From contig MNCI01006604.1 in the NCBI GenBank assembly GCA_015680685.1, forward strand, positions 186,001-250,000: 64,000 nt of DNA, given 5' to 3'. The notes beneath the pieces were generated by a model that saw only the letters and a list, made by a program, of their open reading frames with translations, did not search any database and was not told where the DNA came from. Origin of the DNA: Gnetum montanum. Its lineage: Eukaryota; Streptophyta; Gnetopsida; Gnetales; Gnetaceae. The position numbers were made by a program, and so were the translations under genes. Positions 1-11,851 of the stretch are shown here, piece after piece. Position 1 is the stretch's first letter; each line of letters starts with the position of its first letter.

Positions 1-346
1 GTCTATGGTGTAAAAATGTGCGGCATAAACTTTAACAGTTGTGTATAGCGTAGGAAAAATTTTCAGCGTAAAGCGTGTAGTGTATACTCGGCAGTGTAGA
101 CGCTGGGGATCTTACAAAGCCCTCGTGTTGCGAACAACGTAGATGCTGAGGGACTTATGGATGGAAGGGTTTGAACTGAATAGCGTAAACACTAAGCAGT
201 GTAGACGCTAGATAGTTTACAGAGCGGGTTTGAAACTGAGTAGCATAAATGCTAGGAGGATTTTAGGAGGAATCGACGTATGGTCGGCGGTGTAAATGCT
301 CAGCAGCATAAACGCTGGGAAGCTTGCAAGTAAGGTTTTAGGTAGA

Positions 347-365
347 GGCCCTTCTTCTAGCGCCA
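347..365 (-). other. Primer binding site of element 1
   Basis: Read on the minus strand, TGGCGCTAGAAGAAGGGCC follows the LTR end after a five-base gap. It matches the equivalent site of element 8 (TGGTGCTAGAAGGAGGGCC) at 17 of 19 bases. Starting with TGG fits a tRNA 3' CCA end. I could not assign the tRNA. Confidence 0.75.
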
Positions 366-370
366 ATTTC

Positions 371-1639
371 TATACCGCCCAAAATCGTCGATCTCGAGCT
401 GGAAGAAAATAGAGACCGTCAGATCGTAGGATGCGCACAGAAGATCCTACCTTTGCCTAAGGGTGAGCTGGAATGAACGAAGGTAGAGTACCTTGGGTGG
501 TCCACACGCGGATCAGATAAGGATTTCCCCAAACGTACACCAAAGTGCTATACGCTAGGTTATACGTAAATGGCATAACGGGCGTAAATCAAAGCGTAAA
601 CAGTGTAACCAATGCAAATAGAGCGTAACGTAAATGTGCGAACATAGAATACATGCAACAATTAATGAAAACTGTAAATGATTTTGGGAAGGAAATGTAA
701 CAATGGCATTATAGAATGAAAGTACAATGCACCGGTCTAACACAGTTGTGACTGGAACACAAGGTGGACGAAAAGCCTCAGTGGGTGCAGGGATGATAAC
801 GGCTGGTTCACACTGTAAGCGCAGTGTAGAGGCTGTATGCTCAGCATACAAGGTTATCCAGCGTAAAAGGTTTTGTGCTCTGGTTCGCAGCGTCTCTGCT
901 CTCTAGTGTGCTATGGGAATTTTGCCAACCATCCTAATCTCGTAAAAATTCAGGCTTTTATACAGGTTTTGGCATTAGACACGGGTTGGAAGACACATGG
1001 CGCATTGACCGGGTGCAAAAGTGTAAAATACAAGTGTAAAATATGTTACATTTGGTGGGTGTATACACTAGGCATATATGCTATTTGTAGTGAGCGTAAA
1101 CTATGGGCATATACACTAGAGCTGCTGGGCGTATACGTTGGGGTGTATACGCTCATTTGCTGGGCGTATGTGAACTTAGGCGTAGATGTCGTGGATGCTG
1201 GCATATACACTAATGTGCTAGGCGTATACGCTGATGGTTGCTGCCTTGTGCCGAATCTTGCTCTGTAGTGCTGTTTTCATGCCATCTTTGGAGGTTTCAC
1301 GTCGGGCGTATGCATCTGTTGTACCTGCTGAGCGTACATGTGAGGCGTGTACGCTGGGCGTATACGCTGTGAACTTGAGCGTACACGCTGGGCGTATACG
1401 CTGTGAACTTGAGCGTACACGCTGGGTGTATACGCTGAGATTTGAGCGTATACACTGGGAATGTACAGTTGGGCATATATGCTGGCCGTATACGCTGGGA
1501 CTGGATACTTAGTGAAAATTAAGCATCGGATCTCCAAAGTTTCCAAGTGCAATACCAGATGTAGCTATGGTTGTCTGTGGGTCCTAGGGACCTACTTGGT
1601 GTTGGACAATTACTAAGCTCCAAATTTTGTGGTGTTTCA
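371..1639 (-). repeat. 5' LTR of element 1
   Basis: The LTR is about 1.27 kb. On the minus strand it starts TGAAACACC at 1639 and ends at about 371, where the terminal bases are diverged (element 8 ends GGGACA, here the equivalent is GGTATA). A TATAAAAG box lies at 955-962 on the minus strand. The ABRE/G-box that precedes it in element 8 is mutated here to CATGTG. The part between about 1040 and 1500 is dominated by GCGTATACGC-like palindromes. Confidence 0.85.
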
Positions 1640-4345
1640 AGTAGTCATGGAATCATGGGAGATTACGATTATGGCCTCCGGTCACGAGGCCAACAGTCTC
1701 CTCTTTCGTTATGGTGACATAAAGGAGGCCCAACATTGGCTCGGCCATAGAGCGACCCCAATTGTAGTAACTAATAACATTCAGGAGGCTAGACTAATGG
1801 ACCTTTTCTTGGCCATAACCCCTAATGCTACTACAAGAGAAATGTTGACCCTAGTCAACTCCTTCAGCGAAGAAGCTGAGCATCTTTGCATACATGTGCA
1901 TAATATGTACGTAAATTTTGACATTGACACTCAACTATTTGCTGATCTCTTTAGCGTTTCCTCCAACGATTTTCCTATGGATGAAAAATCAAAGAGTAGT
2001 GCTAAGTACCAGCAAGAGATATAGGAGTGGCTAGGGGTTAATAAGGAAGCTAAGGGGATCCCTGCTGAAAGGATCGATTTGGAGGTAGCCCATAATATTT
2101 ACCCTCTTTTTTGGGCCCAGGCCTTCCCCAAGATACTCTCCAAGATACTCTCGCAAGGGAGATTTCTCACCATCGAGCAAGCCTAGATTATGTAAGAGAT
2201 CCTAGAGGAGGGGACACGATTCAATTGGGCAAGCTATTTTGCCAAAGGCATGTGCATTGAGATGGTCAGGCTTTGCAAGAAGCTCGAGTCCTATTTCAAC
2301 ATGTATTTCACCTTCTTCATAGGTTGCTTCTGGTATTTTACTGAATTTCTGGTGGTCCAGAGGAATGGGGCCTAGGTGCAACAAGACTGTAGTCAGATTT
2401 CCAAACCATGGATCTCCCATATCTTTGGCACTATCCGATCGCAAGACCCTCCTGAAGGGATTGGAGAATCGTTGTCGGTAACAACTAGAACTATGGTGGC
2501 ACCTCAAACATGGGGCCAAGATAGCATGGGTGGGGTGCCCCCTTCTTACACTAGTGATGTATCAAGGGGGAAGTGTTTGGCCGCCGAGATAGTGGATTCA
2601 TCAGTGCCATGGAAAAAGCCTCGTTTGACTGAGGAATCTGCCAAACTAGCGGGTGGCATGAGGAAGAAAATGCAAATTAGGTTTCAGAGGAGTAATCCTC
2701 CAGGAGGTAAGTGGTGAAATGTACCAATGGTCATGTTTTATGTAGAGAAACCGTTGCATAGCGTAATATTCGTTAAACAAAAGTGAGATCTTATGTTAAC
2801 TAACCATGTTTCATGACAGTGAAGGAAAGGGCTGTGGAACAGTTGACCCTTGAAATAGGGGCTATAGTCTTATGGCATAGAGAAGGGGCCTCAGATTCTA
2901 AAGAGGAGGCCCCAGCCAATAAGGAGAGGAGTGAACAAGCTCTTGCACAAGAAGAGGAAGTAGTGGTTGAGGATGCCGAAGTTCTTTCGGCTGGGACTAG
3001 ACAAGGCAAGTGGTTTGTTACTTAATAAAGTTAATTGTTATAGCATAGTAGACTTTAGAAAAATTCTAGAGGTCTTGTTGGTCATTGTAATGTCTCAATC
3101 ATGTCCATATATGGAATGTATTCTGCATAACAGGTGACCAGAGCGTACACTTGGCAATAGTGGCGACTTAATCTTGGGGTGAATTTCCTAATAAATTCAC
3201 CTTCATGGAAGGCGTCGTCCAAGACATGATCAGTCACTTAGAGAGAATTGATCCTGAAGCTAGTATGTTATAGTCATGATGCAGAAATTATTTTACTATG
3301 GAATTACACTACCTAATTATGCCAAATTGTCATTTTATGCTATTAGGATCTCACCTCAGATGGGATTCGTCAGAGCCTATCGATTTAGATGCCATCGAAC
3401 CCCCATCATAAGCGACCATCATGCCACATAAAATTTATGATCAAATGCATAAATGTGCTATACACTCGACTCACTCATTATGGGATTGTCAAAGTGTAAA
3501 TGAGGATCTTTGGAAAAATTTGCAAAGGTCGGAGAAGGAGAGGGTGGCCCTATGTGATGAGGTTGGGGATTTAAGATCGCAGAATGAATTCCTGCAAGCC
3601 CAGGGAATAGGAAGCGAGTACTAGAGGACAGCTATTGTTGACTACAGTCATTATTGGAGTGTCATCAGGAAGACTGTCGAAACTAGTCGTGAACTGGTTG
3701 AGCAGCATATGCAAATGGACCTCCTAGCTCAGAAGAACCAAGACTGGAAGGACTTTAGCGCGAGTATCCAAGAGTGGGCGCAGACACAAAAAAATCATAA
3801 ATAGGTCTACAAACAAGAAAGTGCTGCCTTCTGTCAAAATTATAGGGACTCTACCATTGAGGCTCAGTCCCTTTGGCTATTCCTCAATGTTATTGGTGCT
3901 TCCAAAGCATTTGAGAAGTTCCAGGAACAAGTGACGATGAGTGCCTCTCCAGAAAGGAAAGTGACTCTTCCTAGAGGTGAGACTACGATCCCTTATTTCT
4001 TCCCCAAACCACCTCGATGGACTCCCATGGAAAAGGGGAAGGTAAAGGCTGGAACTAATCTAGGAGATAGGGTTTGATCTGAGCACACCGAGGATGAAAT
4101 CATGCAACGTCTGTGGATTGGCTTAGAACAAGTCCCCTTTGCTGCTGATGCCGGATCATCACAGGTTAGTTGCAATATTATTGCATTTTTGTTATTCTTA
4201 GTTTTGATGATGATGTTAATATATGTATCATGTCTGATCACAGGAGTGACCTGAGGAGAATCCTCAGCAGGGTGAAGCTAACGAGGATCCTCATGAAGAG
4301 GGTTTACAGGAAATAGAGTGTAATGAAGCTAGTCGATGCCATGGT
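1640..4345 (+). pseudogene. Antisense accessory gene of element 2 (5'-truncated copy)
   Basis: The gene runs opposite to element 2 and matches exons 3-7 of the antisense gene in element 8. Inferred exons are about 1640-2706, 2820 to about 3005, about 3133-3255, 3347-4164 and 4244 to about 4345. Donors GTAAGT (2707) and GTTAGT (4165), and acceptors at 2819, 3346 and 4243, are visible. Shared residues include NQDWKDF..IQEW...KNHK against CQDWKAF..VHKW...KNHK, and GSHLRWDSSEPIDLD against GSKLKWEPSKVIRLD. The 3' half looks coiled-coil-like and the tail is acidic. Several in-frame stops (for example near 2022) make it a pseudogene. The first two exons were lost to, or displaced by, the element 1 insertion. 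Function is unknown. The N-terminal part may relate to the plant mobile or putative plant transposon domains, which is only a guess. Confidence 0.7.
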
Positions 4346-4689
4346 GAATAATCCCCCACTGAATAGCTTGACGAAGAGGGTCGTCATCACGAAGGGGTTC
4401 CTCATGCAAAGGGTGGCCCCTATGAGGATGACCTCCTTGAAGTAGAAGTTGAACTGGGGGATACAAGAGATAGTGGTAACAAGGGAGACGCGTAGTGTGG
4501 TTAAATTAGCCTCGGATTTTATCGTGATGTAATGAAACAAGAGAGAATATTTTTCTTTTAACATATTTGACACAAATTTTGATGTTTTGATGATTTTCTT
4601 TATTGTTTTCTTTTTATGTAAAGCACAAGTGGGATCATAGGTATTGACATTATGGAAAATCATAATTAATTTTAAGAGTGGTGTTAATG

Positions 4690-5210
4690 CGGTTACTAGT
4701 TTGAAGCTATTGCGGATTGCTAAATTGTTCAAATGTAAAGAGTAAATGAAATTGTTAGTTTACAGTATTTCGGACTTTTGAATAGTGTAGGGGTGAGGTG
4801 TGATTGAAATAGATAGTTTAAAGTTATTGTGAACCATGGATAGTTTAAGGCCATTTTGGGCCCTCGATAATTTAAGGCCATTTCGGGCCTGGGATAGTTT
4901 AAGGCCATTTCGGGCCCTGGATAGTTGAGTGAAGGAATCAAATAAATGTTAATTCGCTAGTTTTAAGCTATGACAAGATGTGATTATTTTAAGGCCATTT
5001 CGGGTCGTGGATAGTTTAAGGTACAAAGCATAAATTAGATTCAGGTATAAAGCGTAAATGAAATTTGCGTTCCAAGCGTAAATGAGATTTAGATACAAAG
5101 CGTAAATGAAATTTGCATTCCAAGCGTAAATGAGATTCAGATACAAAGCGTAAATGAAAATGCTAGTTTAAGGCCATTTTGGGCCGTTGAGTGATAGGAG
5201 TAGGGAAGAT
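4690..5210. repeat. Spacer array of element 2 (GGCCATTTCGGGCC unit)
   Basis: On the plus strand, units of the type TAGTTTAAGGCCATTTCGGG recur at about 4845, 4875, 4900, 4990 and 5165, with more degenerate copies from 4690. The same unit, inverted, occurs in element 8 and also after the protease of element 3. The array lies between the protease stop and the 3' end of the antisense gene. Confidence 0.8.
5046..5160. repeat. 48-bp tandem repeat, about 2.3 copies
   Basis: Two 48-bp units (5046-5093, 5094-5141) and a partial third are built from AAGCGTAAATGAAATTTGC and AAGCGTAAATGAGATT half-units. It lies inside the spacer array of element 2 and has no coding meaning I can see. Confidence 0.8.
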
Positions 5211-5362
5211 AACTAGTGGAAGCATAAATATAAACATGAAGGTAAACATAGCCATAATGAGACTAGCTAGTAGAAAGAGTAAATACATGTGTAAATTATA
5301 ACTGGTAAACGTGAATAGAATAGATGATGAAATTGTAATAGTCGGACAGCATCGTTTACCGG

Positions 5363-6196
5363 CTAACTTTGCAGCCGTTTCTTAATTGCTTTGATCTTTA
5401 ATGGTGCATAAGGATGGGGAGATTTATGGTCCTTTTCCTTTGCGTCACCATCTTCTCCTTGGAACTGTAGCTCAACCCAAGTTAGACTATCATTAGCCAC
5501 TATTTCAGCTTGCTCAGGTATTTGGACAGGGGATTGATTCTCAGGCATTTCAATTTCCGACCCTTGTTCTATCTCTATGTTATTAATAGCCTGAGGGGTT
5601 AATTCATCACCGCGGATAACCACTTCTCCTCCTACATAAGGAAAATGGATTTCCTGATGGATGGGTGATGAAACTACCCTCATTTGGGCTAACCAAGACC
5701 TCCTAAGGATCAAATTAAATCTAGGAATCTCCACAACGATAATAAACGTAACGTCTGTGGGGAACTGGTCCCCTACCACAAAGTTGATATGGACTGTCCC
5801 TTTGACTTGCACTCGTGCCCCGTTGAATGAATTTAGGCATGACATCATTATAGGACTAATCTGATCAATCAGGCCTAATTTATCAACTATGGGATAAGGG
5901 ATGACATTAGTCGCCACCCCATCATCTACATGTACCCTCCATATTCGGTGTTGGCCGACCTGGATGGTGATGAACATAGGCACTGTTGTCACCTGACCTT
6001 CAAGATTGTCCTTAATGGACTTGTCGTGAAAGGTCAAAGGGGTAGGATCAATTTTTTTAGCGATGGGGGAAAGCATGATAGAATGGATTGCTTCTTCATC
6101 CGCAGGTAGGCTTTCGTCCATAGGTATGGATGTTAGCATGCGAACCATAGCCTCACGATGTGTCTGCGATGTCATGAGCAAGTCATAAAGGCTCAA
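5363..6196 (-). pseudogene. Protease region of element 2
   Basis: This is an open stretch of 277 codons carrying a retropepsin domain. The active site reads VHVDDGVATNV, the flap region includes VKGTVHINFVVGD, and the domain closes with FNLILRRSWLAQMRVVSSPI and HFPYVGGEVVIRGDE. This tail (LLGRPW, a Ser-Ser-Pro turn, a GE motif) is typical of Tat/Ogre proteases; here the usual GRPW is RRSW. The frame ends in a basic segment, as in element 8. In the polyprotein it would cleave gag-pol. It follows gag on the same strand and is followed by the spacer array. Confidence 0.8.
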
Positions 6197-9083
6197 TGTT
6201 GTATTTTTCTATTTTAGATCCTGTTCGACTTGTGCTAGGGCATTGAAGAGATCCCGCCCACGATCGGGCTATTTGTCACCCTTTTCCTCCTCCATTCGCC
6301 CTAAGAGGCGAATTTCATGGGGAGGAGTGACATTTGGCCGAGGGTTGCATTTCCTTTGACCAAGAGGGGATAGTTGCATTCATGTGACCTTGTCATTTTT
6401 AGTAAGTGGGGCCAAGGGTACAGAATCAAGGGGTTGAGGTTTGGGAAACCTCAGAGTAAGAGGGTCCTTGGCCGTATCAATAGTACTAGAGGTTGATTTA
6501 GAAGATTTCCCCTGCATAGGAGGGATAGTTGATGATTTTGGCACCCTGATGACTAAGTTTGCCCTAGATGTGGGTGCAGGTTGGGCCGTGGGTTTAATGA
6601 CAGGGGGTGTCGGGAAGCATTCTGAGATGGAGTTCGAATGATGAAAGGCTACCTTGGAGCACCACTCATCAGCATTGATGGACCTGTTATTTGAGGTGAG
6701 TGAGGATGCGCTCACAACATGAAAGGTCATTTCGGCTGCACCTGATTATCACCTTCTACTCCTACCATGTTGATTGTGTACCCTACGTTGTTTGCATTCA
6801 GCAGGTCTTGGTACACATGCATGGCCTATTTTTCTGGACACGTCAGGCTACTGCTATCTAAGATCAAGTCACCTTGATCTATCAGATGCTGAATGTCATC
6901 CTACAACGCCCAACAATAATTTGTGTCATGGCCACAAAATTGGTGGTAGTCATAGAACCGGTCTAACTTAAAGTTTTTGGGTACTAGTGGTTCATTAGGT
7001 TGGGCCAGGGAGGGATTCTTGAGTAATTCATAGTAACGCCTGTGACATTTTAGAGCCTCCTCAGACACCACCTTGTGTCGGATGTGACCGGTTCCCAATA
7101 ATTACTTCAGAAGTTTTGAAGGCTTCACAGGTAAAGTTGCATAATTTGAGTGATCTTTATACTCAAATTTTGGCCTCGGTTGTGGAGCTTCTTAAGGGGT
7201 AGAAGGATTTTCTTGATTAACGTCGTTCGAGCTAGTTGTTGGTTGAGCAGGCTCTATGGGTGTTTTCTTGTTATTGTTCTTTCTCTTGGCCCCTTCAGCA
7301 ACCGCTGCAACTGTAGTCGTCGTGGCTTTTCCTTTGTCCTTACCTTTGCTGTGAGCATTCTTGTAGGCCACATACGCCAGTTCTTTGCTAACCTTCACTG
7401 CATCTTGAATGCACTTAGTCTAAGCAAAGGCTTGGCTGAGGGAATGGGGGGTGAGGTAATACAGTTTATACTTAATAAAGTCATTGACCGCTGCCTTGAA
7501 GATTGCCAATAGGTGGGACTCCACGATGGGTTCACGGATCTCGTTCAAGGTAGCACACCAACACTGTATAAACTTTTGGACTAACTTGAGTAGGTCTTGT
7601 TTGACTCCCATGAGCTGGTCCAGTGTGACTTCTAGCTTCAAGTTTTTTTGAAGCGAGTCACAAACTAGGTTAACAGCTCTTCCAAAGTTGAAATGGAAGC
7701 GCATGGAAGTGCTCGGTACCAATCCAAAGCTTTACCCATTAAGGACATAGAAAAGACACAGATTATAATATGCAAACATTGTTGCAGAAATAAGGACTTT
7801 GACCTAAAAGTGACGAGGTGGGTGTTGGGATCACCTTCTCCATTGTATTTTGTGAAATGGGGAAGGGGCATCCCAGGCAGCAATGAGAGGACTGGGACTG
7901 CTGAACTAATAGGATCATCATGGTAAAAATCCATGACTTATACCATGTCAGAACTAGTAGCCTTCAGATGCTTAACCTCCTCTGTAAGGGTCTGAATGAG
8001 CTGGAAGGCTTGATACAGACCCGTAGAGGACAAGGTTGTCTGTGGAATGGCGGGTGGAGTTGCACCGGGTGGTGGAACAAAGGCAGCGGCTTGGCCAATG
8101 GTTGGTGCCATTAGGATAGTCCCTGTAGGTAGTTTTGCTTGTGGCATCCACCATCCGGTGGTTGGTGCAAATGGAGGGACTGCTATCGGCTACACTATTG
8201 GGTACGTTGTTTGTGTAGCCGGGGGCATGAGCAGTGATCCCGTAGCTAGGTTTCACATTTGTGGGACTTGACTTTGATGGTGGGGATGGTGGTGCATTTG
8301 CACAGGATGGGCAACAAGATACATGTTGGAAGCCCACCATGCTGTGGTGGCAAGCTCTATCATGTGAGTCGGGAGTAAAGTCGATGCTGTAGGTAATTGG
8401 GATGTAGGTACTGCATGTACATGCGGTGACACAAGCGCAGGCACACGATGAGGTTGGCTAGGTAATTGCACCTGTTGAGGAATGATCTATGATGGACCTT
8501 CACCCGAAAGTGTATTCGGAGAGAGAAAATGTAAACGTGGAAAATGCGGGACTCGATTGGTATTGGATAATGTCAGAGGCATGGTAACCATGAACAATGG
8601 ATTTATGCGGGACATCGTGGAGGGAGGGTCCATGGTGAAATCAGCATGAATGCCTCCTTCAGAGTGAGATTCTAGATCATCTTGTCCATTCTGAAGCATT
8701 TCATCATGGAACAAGGCCTCTAGTTGTTCTGGCGATGTCTTTGCCATCAAAATTTGATCTAGAATCCACTTTTGTTGATCTATCAGGGGCACAGTGACAT
8801 TCAATGAAGGAATAAATTCCTTCCCACTGTAGTACATGAACTCGTACTCTCTTTTTTCCTCGAGTTCTTGTAGATACATGGGAAGGTTTGCCGCTAGATT
8901 AGCACAGAGGAAATTGTAGTGTTCCTTATGCTAAGCGTGTCGCTCAGGCTCTTTGTTTTGAAGCCTGAGGGAGCAGCAGGGTCATATCGGACAAGTTGGT
9001 GGCTCGACCACCGGAAGTGTGAGTTGCATGGTCCATGCATTCCTAAGGTTGGCAGTGTCAACAGCTGTGGTTGATGTAATCAT
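6197..9083 (-). pseudogene. gag and gag-protease linker of element 2
   Basis: The start codon at 9083 begins MITSTTAV, parallel to MAFSTTTV in element 3 and MNPVNTTT in element 8. An early domain with EYEFMYYSGKEFIPS follows near 8820. The retrotransposon gag core is at about 7930-7420 (GKALDWYRALP, VQKFIQCW, AIFKAAVNDFIK). A zinc-binding type motif DYHQFCGHDTNYC lies near 6930, with its first Cys mutated to Tyr. A proline-rich linker leads to the protease. Several stops and frame changes break it. The protein would form the virus-like particle. Confidence 0.8.
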
Positions 9084-9149
9084 TTTTTACATGATTTGGA
9101 GATAATGATGATAAAATTAGAGATCGTAAGGACAAAGGAAAACTAAGAT

Positions 9150-9312
9150 AATAATCAGGGCTTTCTATCTTGTAGGATTCCAAAGGAATTGTCAAAGTGA
9201 CCGATCTGCATCACACAATTTTGTAAACAACCTTGGAGGTATTACATTTATGTTGATTAACAATGGGTATAGATAGCTTACAAGACTACCTGTAAAATGC
9301 AGATCGGATATG
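9150..9312. repeat. Single leader unit of element 2
   Basis: One copy of a roughly 160-bp unit (GGCTTTCTATCTTGTAGGAT at its start) lies between the gag start and the primer site. The homologous leader of element 3 carries five tandem copies of it. Confidence 0.75.
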
Positions 9313-9314
9313 AA

Positions 9315-9333
9315 GGCCCTCCTTCTAGCGCTA
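9315..9333 (-). other. Primer binding site of element 2 (mutated)
   Basis: The minus strand reads TAGCGCTAGAAGGAGGGCC, the same site as in elements 1 and 8 but with TGG changed to TAG at the tRNA-end position. Confidence 0.7.
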
Positions 9334-9339
9334 GAAAAC

Positions 9340-10646
9340 TCTAATGACAGAAAATGTCAGTCACTAGAAATACTGAACAAAAGTTTGTGTACACAGTTCT
9401 AACCCTAGATCTGTGTGAGGACCGTGCTAGAGAGAAAACAAATCTGACATACCCTGAAAGGTCTTTTCGATCAAACAGGAACTTACTTAATCAGTAAAAT
9501 TTTTGTAATAATTTGATGGAAAAATGAAGATTCTTTATAAGGTGATGCAATATTGTTAATCCAGAAAGCAATTGAAAATAATGTAAATGATTTAGATGAG
9601 ATTGCCAAATCCGTATAACTTGGATGCAAGGGATCAAATTTTGTAGGGAATACGATCATAAGATCTAGGATTTAATTTATGAAAACAATGTTTGATACAA
9701 TGATTTCAGATGGGCTTCGATTTGGATGAAGCATATGCCAGTAACAAGAAAGTTATCTAAAGATGAAACAAGCAAGGATCAATCTACCTTGTTCTAGCCA
9801 ATCTGGTTGCAAGGAAGTCAGACCCGGGGGAGAATATTCGGTAGCCGATTGTTTCTGATCAAGAGTTCTTGCCAATCACCTCCGATGTTCTCATGATCAC
9901 TGATTCTTTTTTTCTCTTTTGCCAATCTTGAAAGAGAAAAATTTTTCCAACCCCTTTTTATCTTCGTCAACTGGAGCATTTATAAGGTTAGGGTCAAGAG
10001 AAAAACACAATTTAGGTGACGCGTATCCTGAATTTGCAAAATGTCGTTGATTTGATGTGGTGGTTGTTGAGGTCTACGGTGCCACACTACCTTATGCTCT
10101 AACTTGTAACACAGCGTAAACCACTCTCATTGAAGATTTGGTGATAGGAAATTTCTCGATTATGCTACAATACGTTGGAGAGCATATTACGCCGCATGGA
10201 CTGCTAATGCTTGTATTACACTGCACCCTACTTAATTACGCTGCACCACGCTAGATTATGCTTCATAGCATAATCTAGCGTAAAATAGTACACTTACAAA
10301 AAATCAAAGTGTTGCTGAAGTTTTTGGGCATTTTTCGTCTTTGATGTTGTGACGGATCCTTTTTTTAAATTACGCTGCATTGGGCCCTGTTGCGTAATAC
10401 AACGTAAGGTGCCAAAAAAACTAAGGTTCTTAAAACATCGAGATTTTAAAAGATCAAAAACTTACCGCTGTGCACCTGTCATTTTGCTGTCTTCTGGAAT
10501 TCATTTGTGTTGTGCCGCGCAGCGTGATAAGACAGGCTTTTAATCTAAAAAGGAACTTGCTATGCCACACCTTGTTGCAACCCTTTGCCTGAATCACCAA
10601 CTTTTTTGCTGAACCACTGAGGCCTCAAAATTTTTAGGGTCTTTCA
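9340..10646 (-). repeat. 5' LTR of element 2
   Basis: The LTR is about 1.3 kb. Its minus-strand start is TGAAAGACCC at 10646, a variant of TGAAACACC. Its end is placed at about 9340 by alignment with the other family members. It is rich in short words such as TTACGCTGCA and CAGCGTAA at 10090-10560. It interrupts the GGCCATTTCGGGCC array of element 3. Confidence 0.75.
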
Positions 10647-10915
10647 AGGCCATCTCGGGCCATTGCGCAACATGTCAAAGCGAAAGGCAAAAATGCCAGT
10701 TTTAGGCCATTTCGGGCCATTGCCAAAAGAGATAGTTCATTAACAAAGAAACAAAGCAATGATGCTAGTTTTAGGCCATTTCGGGCTGTTAGCATAGCAT
10801 GCAAGAAAAATGGCACGTTAATAAAGTGGAAGGCAACGATGCTAGTTTTAGGCCATTTCGGGCCATAATGTAGCATGCTGAAAGGATGGCATACTAACAA
10901 GGTAAGGAAATGAAA
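10647..10915. repeat. Spacer array of element 3
   Basis: Four or five copies of TTTTAGGCCATTTCGGGCCA-type units occur at about 10650, 10695, 10770 and 10845. This is the array that follows the protease in elements 2 and 8, interrupted here by the LTR of element 2. Confidence 0.8.
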
Positions 10916-11056
10916 AATGTACAAGGGATGGAAACTTGGTAGGAAGTAGTAGGGTTGCTATGCTATGCGTAGCTGCTTCTTGACCCATCGTGGGTTGATC
11001 AGAACGTAAGGTCGAGGTGTTTCACCAGGGCACTTGTTCACATCGTTGTCCTTTGC

Positions 11057-11640
11057 TTAGAAGGAAAAATCGACCCATGCATTTTTTATTTGGGAGTCAG
11101 CTTGCTGAGCCAATCCTTCCGTTGAATGATTAATGCATGCATGAACAAGCACTTCATTCTCAGAGGTCGTAACCTTTGAGACCTGTTCCATGTTCATGTT
11201 GCTGATTGGTTGTGTTACCACTTTGTCACCATAGATTACCACCTCCCTAACCATGTATGGTAAGTGGATTTCCTGGTCTATAGGTGAGGAGACAGCCCTA
11301 AGTTGCGCTAACCATGATCTTCCCAAGATTAGGTTAAACCCAAGCTTTTCTTCAACTACAATGAACGTTGCATCTGTGGGGAACTAGTCCCCTGCTATGA
11401 AGTTTACGTGAACTATGCCCTTCACTAGGATGCATGCCCCATTGAAGGACCTCAGACATGATGTCATCATTGGTTTGATCCAGTCGACCAATCCTAACTT
11501 ATCCATAATAGGGAAGGAAATGACATTTGTGGCTGCCCCATCATCAACGTGTACCCTTGGGATGCGGTGTTGGCTGACCTGAATTGTGATGAAGAGAGGC
11601 ACCATAGTCACTTGACCCCCTTCAAGATCTTCCCTAATGG
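11057..11640 (-). pseudogene. Protease region of element 3
   Basis: A retropepsin split by at least one stop near 11385. The active site is VHVDDGAATNVISF, followed by SFNGACILVKGIVHVNF. The C-terminal part reads GRSWLAQLRAVSSPIDQEIH and HLPYMVREVVIYGD. It has the same DDG active-site triplet as elements 2 and 8. It lies directly downstream of gag on the minus strand and would process the polyprotein. Confidence 0.78.
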
Positions 11641-11851
11641 CATTGTTACAAAAAGTTAATTAGGATGGCATGGGCTATGCGGGTATAGAGGAAAGCATTA
11701 CTAAGTGGATCACTTCCTCTTCTACTAGCATGTTTTCGTCGACCAGAATCACCGTTAATATGTGGATTAGAGCCTCTAGGTGGGGTACAGATGTCATGAT
11801 TAGGTCTTACAAGCTTGATGTAGTGTTTTACTGCTTTAGGGCTTGCTTGAG

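Larger units (their letters stand above)
1..1639 (-). mobile_element. Element 1: 5' end of an Ogre-like Ty3/gypsy element
   Basis: This is the 5' LTR plus leader of an element read on the minus strand; its coding body lies left of the window. The minus-strand sequence matches the 5' LTR and leader of element 8 (38188 to about 39700) along its length, including the LTR start TGAAACACC, the TATA box and the primer site. The LTR start abuts, at 1639/1640, sequence belonging to the antisense gene of element 2. I therefore read it as an insertion into element 2. The target duplication cannot be checked because the other end is outside the window. Confidence 0.85.
1640..10646 (-). mobile_element. 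Element 2: Ogre-like Ty3/gypsy element, interrupted by element 1
   Basis: On the minus strand the order is LTR (10646-9340), primer site, leader, gag from 9083, protease ending at 5363, a repeat array, then the plus-strand antisense gene cut off at 1640 by element 1. The reverse transcriptase half would lie left of the window. The family assignment rests on the gag core, the protease with its Ogre-type tail, and the close parallel with element 8. All reading frames carry stops. Element 2 itself sits in the post-protease array of element 3. Confidence 0.82.

Noticed and set aside
371-1640. Left LTR as the native promoter of the antisense gene of element 2
   Set aside because: The LTR has its own primer site and leader on the far side and joins the gene inside exon 3, so it is an insertion.
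4729-5146. Open frames with ALNY.GPEM and NLIYAWNANFIYA peptide repeats
   Set aside because: They are translations of the spacer array and the 48-bp repeat, not protein genes.
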